From Membranipora membranacea (taxonomy: Eukaryota > Bryozoa > Gymnolaemata > Cheilostomatida > Membraniporidae), in the NCBI GenBank assembly GCA_914767715.1, contig OU612071.1, forward strand, positions 28,081,681 through 28,145,680: a DNA stretch of 64,000 nucleotides, given 5' to 3'. Shown one piece after another: positions 57,901-64,000 of the stretch. The notes under the pieces are model-generated. The model did no database searches, was not told the origin of the DNA, and saw only the letters and a list, made by a program, of their open reading frames with translations. Position 1 is the stretch's first letter. The number at the start of each line of letters is the position of its first letter. Made by a program: the position numbers and the translations under genes.

Positions 57901-60900
57901 ATGAAACCATCAGTGGTATTTCTGCTGCTGCTTAATCTTTGCTCGCTATATCAATCTATTTTAGGAGGTGACAGTATATTAGGTAAGTTTGAATGGTAGA
58001 ATCACAGACTCAATCTCATATATGCTTTAATTTTTTTACCATTAAATTTTTATTCATTATTACTATTATTCCTGATTTAGTACATAGTTAGTTAAAGTCT
58101 TCTAGAAGGGAGAAAACTCACAATCAGGCCAGGCAGACAGTTGGAAAAGGGAGTGAAAATTTGAGGATAAGGCCGCATTTGATTAAATGTGTTTGAAATA
58201 ATGGTGACTTAAATGTGGTTACTGGCAAACTGCTGATGAATTGCCCAGGTTCTTCGATACTGATGAAGGTGTTTAGGCGTTTAATCTGAGATATGGTCAT
58301 ACAATTTCAGATGTAGCAGACAACTGCGGCACTAGAGCTGCACTGTACGATAAACTTAGTATTCCTGAAACAGACGAGAGAGTATTACGGAGTTACAAAG
58401 TTCGGACATCAGTGGAGTGTTTACAGATGTGCAGTGATAGGTTTCCAGCCTGTACGGCGTGTTATCATAATGGAGAAGGTGGGTGACTTCTGGTGATGTA
58501 AGGCAGTAATGCGTAATGTGAATATTGTCACTAGATATTGTAACTCAAAGCAATATCAGGATCATTGATTCTCAAGTCTTAGTAATAATAATCGTTATAA
58601 TTCTGATCGTGATCGTGATCGTGATCGTGATCGTGATCGTGATCGTGATTGATCGCTTTGAAGTTCGTGTCAACCATCGAGTTTTGGATGGTGCATGTGG
58701 CTTATCTGAATCTAATGTCCACCTTTTCAAAATAATTGCATTTGCTTAACCATATTTTCATGATCCATGTTCTGTTCATGATTAAGTGCAAATCAATTTT
58801 GAGATTCATTGGCAGTTCAATCAATACAAATTCAAAACAGATTCAAGTTTGTTGAAGAGTTTTAATAATAATTTTGATGGTCAGGATATTGTGAGTAGTC
58901 AGTTTAGGTAATCGAATACACACACCATTAAGTTTGACTAAAAAGCATTCAAAATGAAGGAAATACAGCTATTGATTATGAAACTCATTTGTTAAAGCTC
59001 CATGTATTGTCCTGTCTTAGTTCATTACTAAATATATGCTTTATTTACCTTTACATAAACAGTTTTTTTCTCATTCAGTTATTAATTTATAAATATGAAA
59101 ATAGTTTTGAGTTTGATGGTATGATTCTTCAGGAACATGCATGGAGGTTCAGGGAGCAAATGTTTCTACTTACCAGAGTAGTGGTCCAATGGGTACTCTC
59201 ATGGAACTCGCTAAGACTAGAGATGTGAGTAATCACTGATATTATGCAGCATACAGCCCAGATTAGATGACAGAACGCTGTATGTCAAAACCTGGGTTGG
59301 TTGTCAAACAAGATGTCCGCCACACAAGAGGCTTCATTTCCACAAGAACACAGTACAGTGAAATTTGTCCCTCCTAATACTGATCATCAATTGTCAAACA
59401 AACATAAACCATTATTGGAAAAGTGTGAGAGAATGCGGATCGGTGCCGATAACCCGTTGATATTCCCCCTCTTGATTGCTTATATAATGCTCGAAGATTT
59501 TAACTACAGGATTCATTACTCTATTGCAAAATGATGATCAAAGCGTCCCCTAGATTTACTTGTTTTGCACCCAGGCGATTAAAGAAGCACCTATTTGGAA
59601 AAGATATAGCAAACATTTAATAACAACTTTTCATAACATTGTAGAATGATGATTGTGGACTTAATATTTGTTCAGATGATGAAGTTTGTCTGCAGGGCTG
59701 TCAGAATGAGGATTTTAGCTCACCTGTCTGTGTCCGTATGTATTCACAGCTTACATACCAGTCCCTAAATATGGGACATTTCAACTGCTTGAGCCGTGTC
59801 AATCTCTACAACCTGGTATTGAATAGCCAGAATGTATCATGTACTCAGAATGTACTCCGTCTCAGCCATTGGTTTAAATCAAGAAAACCATGCAAGAATC
59901 ATGTGTAATGGTTTATCGTGGAGCAGCTTAGATCATGGAAACCAATTGAAAGTTTTTGTCTCTGTGACCATCCTTGTAAAGATTTGTCCTGAGAAAACAG
60001 TTTATTATCCATCTGACTTTCCTGCCTGCTTGAGTTAGGTTTTTGAATCTCTTGGTCCAGGCTTCCAGTATCCATATCTAGCAGTAAATGAAATCACACC
60101 CTTTTGTTGCCCTTGACACTTTTGTGTAAACACGCAAGTCGCTATATTTAGTTCTAAACAAAATGATGTCTCACCTGCCGCATAGGAAAAACGTGCTGAA
60201 AAGAGGGTTATCTTGAAAACCGCTTATGTTAGGATAAAAATGATTTTTGATTCAGAATCTGCACCATTGAAAACTGATAAGGACATAGTTTGGGAAATAA
60301 TTTTGGTATTCAGATAGTCAAATATATCAATCCTGCCAGTTTTGCGGACAAATTTCATGGAATTTTTCATTAATTTCGTCACTAAAATTAAGATTTATCA
60401 ACATTCAAGCCTCCAACTCTGAATCAGAAATCATTTTTATCCTACCATAAGTGGTTTCCAAGATATCTCTCTTTCAGCACGTTTTTCCTGTGCAGTGTGG
60501 GTTAAAAATACCAAATTGGAGAGAGGACAACTCCAAATTCACGCATAAATCAGAGCTCTGAGAATTTTTATATAGCCAGTAGCTAGACTAAGGCTGCATA
60601 TTCCATTGTGCAATTAAATTTTATGTTGTTCAATACTTGACCTTACCTCACCTTGACCTACTTTCTCCTCTAACGCTTACTCTACATGTTTGTAAAATCT
60701 CCTTTAGTGCTAGATATAGCTTGGATAAATTTGTTCTCTAGATAATCATAACTTATTGCAATGTGATAAGAGATACTCACACAATGACCAAAAGATTCAA
60801 AGGGCAACCAGGGTTTTAAACAACTTCTCATTGATTAATAGCAGATTATGCATTGCTGCGAAACTTTGGTTGCCCTTTAAATACAATCGAGAATAAATTA

Positions 60901-63682
60901 TATAATCCAACAGGCAAGATAGGCAAACGGAATATAAGCTGTTTTTTGTGTACCATACTAATAATCTCTCGTTTGCAGGCACAGAGAACACAGGTTGTGA
61001 CTCCACACCCCAATTTATAAATATCAGACACTACTGGTCTGCAGAAAAAGGAGACGGTCAGGATACTGGAATGATTATGGTCAGTTTATAATAGACAGTT
61101 TTCTGAGCTCTTGTTTATGCCTCAATTTGGACTTGTCCTCTCTCCAGTTTGGTACTTTAAACCCACGCCGCATAGGAAAAACCTGCTGAAAGAGGGTTAT
61201 CTCGAAAACCGCTTATGTTAGGATAAAAATGATTTTTGATTCAGAGTCTGCACCATTGAAACAGGGTTTCCAAATCATTGGAGGCTTGAATGTTGATAAA
61301 TCTTAATTTAAGTGACGAAACTCATGAAAAATTCTGCCAAATTGTCCGCAAAACAGGCAGAAAATGCTATAATTGACTATCCAAATACTAAAATTATTTC
61401 CCAATCTATGTCCATATGAGTTTTTAATGTTGCATATTCTGAATCAAAAATAGTTTTTATCCTATTATAAGCGGTTTTCAAGATAACCCTCTTTTCAGCA
61501 CATTTTTCTTATGCGGCGTGGGTTAAAAGTACCAAACTGGGGAGAGGACAACTCAGAATTGCGGCCTGATCAGAGCCCAGAAAACTGTCTATACTATAAA
61601 ATTATATAATATATAATTATTACATGATTATTACATTGTTATGATATAGTTTATAAGACATATAAGACTAATAGAGTAGAAGACTACACATAACACTGTT
61701 TTTGATGCTCCGGTGGCTCAGTAGGTTAAAGCACCGGTCCTTCAGCATGCTAATGTTGAAGGTCTGGGTTAGGGTTTGGTTGGCCCCCAGATGTGCTCCG
61801 ACCTGCCAGCAAACAGAGAGCAAACAGAGAGCAAACAGAGAGCAACCTGGCACAGAAACTGCGGCCCCAATGCTTCAGGGTGTGTTGTGTGATAAAACCA
61901 TCTGATTTTAATCAACCTTTTAAACTTGTGAAAATGTGAAAAGAACATCATTGAATTTTGCAGAAATTATTATGGTCAAAGTATGATATAGGCCTATACA
62001 CATTTAAGATTTATTCATTTATGTTTTTCTTAATTTGTTTATAGCGTAATACAACAAAACAGTAAAAAGAAAAACCATCCACCTACTTAACCCCCCTTAG
62101 CATTCACAAGCTGTGACGAACATAGATCATTGTGACACCCCATTAAACTCCATATCCGGAATAGTGTGTTTAACTTTCTTTAGACAAAAAAAGTTGGCAA
62201 AAAAAGTCAGTCCCTGGTAGTTTTCCAGGATATCCCATATCATTTACATTGAAGGCATCTTATGCTGCTGTCAATTGTGCAAACAAGACTATTTCCCAGA
62301 CTAAATTATTTGTGCTAGTAGGAACAGCCAATCAGATCAATATCAGATAAGACCCTGTGTTGAATGTTCTCAACATATAATGTTATATTAATTTGTTTCC
62401 ATTCCGTTAGATGAATTTAAAACAGTGTGTCACCCGTATAAAACTTGTATAAACTCGTATAAAACTCATATAAAACTCGTATAAAACTCGTATAAAACTA
62501 GCGCTCAATTATAGCTACCCTGTGATCAGCGTACTGTTGTGGCACAGGAGTATTTGAGGTCAGATGCCCTTCCTGACACGCTGGGAATCGAACACTGAAA
62601 GATCAATACCCTACCCATTGCACCACGGTCACTCCTCAGTGTGTGTCACCCATGTAACCATGATACTAATCTTTATTATCAGTTTGTCACTTACCCTAAG
62701 TCTCGAGGAGACACTGGTATCCGAGTACAGATAAGTATCTGTCTGAGAGGACACATTAATCAGCCCGGTCGCTGTAGCATGTGGTATCTAACATACAATC
62801 AGGACAGGTGTACCCAGCCTGAGAGTACAGCTGTACAGGACTACAGCGCCTCTACCGGAGACTTACATCTGGCTTCTTCTAGTAAGTATATATTCTGTGT
62901 AATTGTCAGTTTGTGATGAGTCAATAATATGTGTTTATTTGATCAATTGAAAAACCCCAAAACCACAACTTAGTAGATCATAGCCATGAAAAGAAATAAT
63001 GAAAGGTTGCATTATCCTGCAACCTGATTGGTTGTTGGAGTTCTGCAGTTAGTCCTTGTTCTGCAGCTGCAGACATCTCCTTGTGATGTGGTAGAAGGCA
63101 ACTCTTTTGATCTACCTGTACACTTCATATTCTTCCCTCTGCTGGTGAAACTTTTTATCACAAAATTAAGCATTTTGATTGGGATAAGAAAAGTACGAGA
63201 ATGATCAATGATTTCCATGAACAAAATAAAATAATCGAGAATTGTTTGAGAAATTAATTGTTTATAATTCATAATGTGAAATGATCCAATTAAAGTTTTG
63301 TGATAACGAGTTTTACAAGCAGAGCACAGCACAGCATGATATATTCTGGAAGATTTTTGGATACAACTTGATTCACTTTTTCTCCTAGAAAAGTCTATAA
63401 AATCTACAACATAACAGATACAAGGTATTAATTGATTGATTGGTTGGATTGTTGGTTGGTTGACAGACCGACCGACTGACTGACCGGCCGACTGATTATC
63501 CATCACAAACATTTAATCACTTGCTTATTTGCTAGTCGACGAGACATGTTATGGATTGGATGCTGGTGATGTAAGAATTGACTTAGTAATATCTTATTGT
63601 GAGGGAGGGTCTGCCAGCTCAGGCTACAGTGGATGGAACTCGGCACGTTCTATGACCATTATGGAGGTTAACCCAAATCAAG
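57901..63682 (+). CDS. Secreted modular cysteine-rich protein (PAN/apple-like), 5' part, continues past the window
   Basis: Exons: 57901-57982 (signal peptide MKPSVVFLLLLNLCSLYQS), 58311-58478 (DNCGTRAALYDKLSIPET, VECLQMCSDRFPACTACYHN), 59133-59224 (TCMEVQGANVSTYQSSG), 59676 to about 59830 (DEVCLQGCQNEDFSSPVCVR), 60979-61079 (GCDSTPQFINIRHYWSAEKG), 62683-62881 (GIRVQISICLRGHINQPGRC, then RCTQPES) and 63536-63682 (DETCYGLDAGDVRIDLVISY). Splice sites are consensus. Phases run 1, 1, 0, then 0, 1, 1, with one misfit: exon 3 ends in phase 0 but exon 4 needs phase 1, so a small exon is probably missed at 59225-59675. The donor of exon 4 is unclear; read through, its frame stops at 59906. Paired cysteines and the signal peptide suggest an extracellular adhesion or lectin-like role. 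The last donor (CAAG|GTAGT) shows the gene continues. Confidence 0.75.
58605..58649. repeat. (GATCGT)n intronic array
   Basis: About seven units. In one frame they give an Ile-Val run, creating a spurious open frame at 58525-58749. Confidence 0.95.
60177..60575. mobile_element. Foldback MITE, copy 1, left end truncated
   Basis: GCCGCATAGGAAAAACGTGC ... GGATAAAAATGATTTTTGATTC on the left is mirrored by GAATCAGAAATCATTTTTATCC ... GCACGTTTTTCCTGTGCAG on the right, giving an 85-bp arm. The right arm continues through GAGAGGACAACTCC to GAGCTCTGAGAA; the matching left part is missing. It lies in the intron before the 60979 exon. Confidence 0.85.
60797..60880. mobile_element. TTAA-type MITE, copy 3, internally deleted (84 bp)
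   Basis: AGGGCAACCAGGGTTTTAAAC and GCATTGCTGCGAAACTTTGG-TTGCCCT-TTAA are the two ends joined with almost no interior. The left flank is TTCAA rather than TTAA. Confidence 0.8.
61089..61597. mobile_element. Foldback MITE, copy 2, full length (about 505 bp)
   Basis: Long inverted arms of about 190 bp run from TATAGACAGTTTTCTGAGCTC inward, mirrored by GAGCCCAGAAAACTGTCTATA. The core is related to copy 1 but inverted relative to it. It starts only 9 bp after the donor of the exon ending at 61079. Confidence 0.88.
61705..61905 (+). mobile_element. tRNA-derived SINE, family B
   Basis: Head GGTGGCTCAGTAGGTTAAAGC; decayed B box GGTCTGGGTTAGGGTTT; body AGATGTGCTCCGACCTGCC as at 57230. It includes a small internal duplication (GAGAGCAAACA three times). 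Confidence 0.8.
62435..62500. repeat. 11-bp tandem repeat (TCGTATAAAAC)
   Basis: About six copies, intronic. Confidence 0.9.
62525..62640 (-). mobile_element. tRNA-derived SINE, family A
   Basis: On the minus strand, GGAGTGACCGTGGTGCAATGGGTAGGG (A box), GTGTTCGATTCCC (B box), then GTGTCAGGAAGGGCATCTGACCTCAAAT, shared with 41838-42005. It ends 43 bp before the exon at 62683. Confidence 0.8.
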
Positions 63683-63763
63683 GTAGTATGAATTCACAGT
63701 CTCATCTTTTCACACTTAGAAACACCAGACTAACATACTTCAAGCACTAAACTTGCAAATAAT

Positions 63764-63819
63764 GGGGGGGGGGAATTTTGGACAAAATTATGTTTTGTGT
63801 TCAAAATTGCCCCCCCCCC
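63764..63819. repeat. G-run/C-run hairpin
   Basis: A ten-G run followed by AATTTTGGACAAAA is mirrored by TTTTGTGTTCAAAATTG and a ten-C run, an imperfect 56-bp palindrome. It lies just inside the last intron in the window. Confidence 0.85.
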
Positions 63820-64000
63820 ATGGTCTTCCGGTTCTGACATTGAGAATAAATTTACTTATAACTGATGTGGAAAAATCAGTATTGGGTATTATGCATAAAT
63901 AGATGAGCAGGGGGACAATTTCCAAATAATCTACATCATTTTTATTTTTACACTGCTAAGAACGTTTTCAGTGTAAAAATGTTGCATATTTAAGCTATAG
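63820..64000. other. Intron sequence, no feature seen
   Basis: AT-rich sequence following the donor at 63683; no further exon within the window. Confidence 0.6.

Noticed and set aside
58525-58749. Open frame with a long Ile-Val run
   Set aside because: Created by the (GATCGT)n microsatellite inside an intron of the secreted gene.

Overview
This window is animal nuclear DNA: AT-rich, with split genes, GT-AG introns, AATAAA poly(A) signals, microsatellites and dense transposon debris. Protein families seen are NHL repeats, a THAP zinc finger, a class-A GPCR and PAN/apple-like cysteine modules. Interspersed repeats include Gypsy, AP-endonuclease LINEs, tRNA-derived SINEs and MITEs. Together these suggest an invertebrate metazoan, probably marine (a deuterostome or lophotrochozoan). 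I cannot name the species, and there is no prokaryotic or organellar signature.

Layout. 1-11 kb: repeats and LINE remnants, including a LINE (about 4990-9115, minus) split by a second, 5'-truncated LINE. 11.5-15 kb: a minus-strand gene for a membrane protein with NHL repeats, a Thr/Pro-rich stalk, one transmembrane helix and an acidic tail. 16-18 kb: MITEs. 19.9-23.3 kb: a minus-strand, many-exon THAP/transposase-like gene with one frameshift. 23.9-26.9 kb: a broken Gypsy gag-pol cut off by a LINE tail. 27.6-28.5 kb: a LINE RNase H remnant. 29.3-30.25 kb: a compact minus-strand gene for a 54-residue secreted, strongly cationic peptide with a C-terminal amidation-type signal, the most interesting item here. 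30.7-36 kb: LINE remnant and a block of diverged repeat copies. 38.97-39.36 kb: a two-exon gene for a 56-residue aromatic-rich microprotein. 39.86-40.7 kb: a long imperfect palindrome. 41-46 kb: motif arrays, SINE and dispersed repeats. 49.2-50.25 kb: a GPCR pseudogene. 50-57 kb: MITEs, SINEs and microsatellites. 57.9 kb to past the right edge: a plus-strand secreted modular cysteine-rich protein gene whose introns carry MITEs and SINEs.

No gene cluster with a shared pathway is evident. The recurring theme is transposon-host interplay. A THAP/transposase-like gene lies beside TTAA-flanked MITEs that it, or a relative, might mobilise. Foldback elements sit in introns of a secreted gene, and one MITE carries a tRNA-like body. 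Exon models were read by eye from splice signals and reading frame; homology statements rest on recognised motifs, not on database searches.
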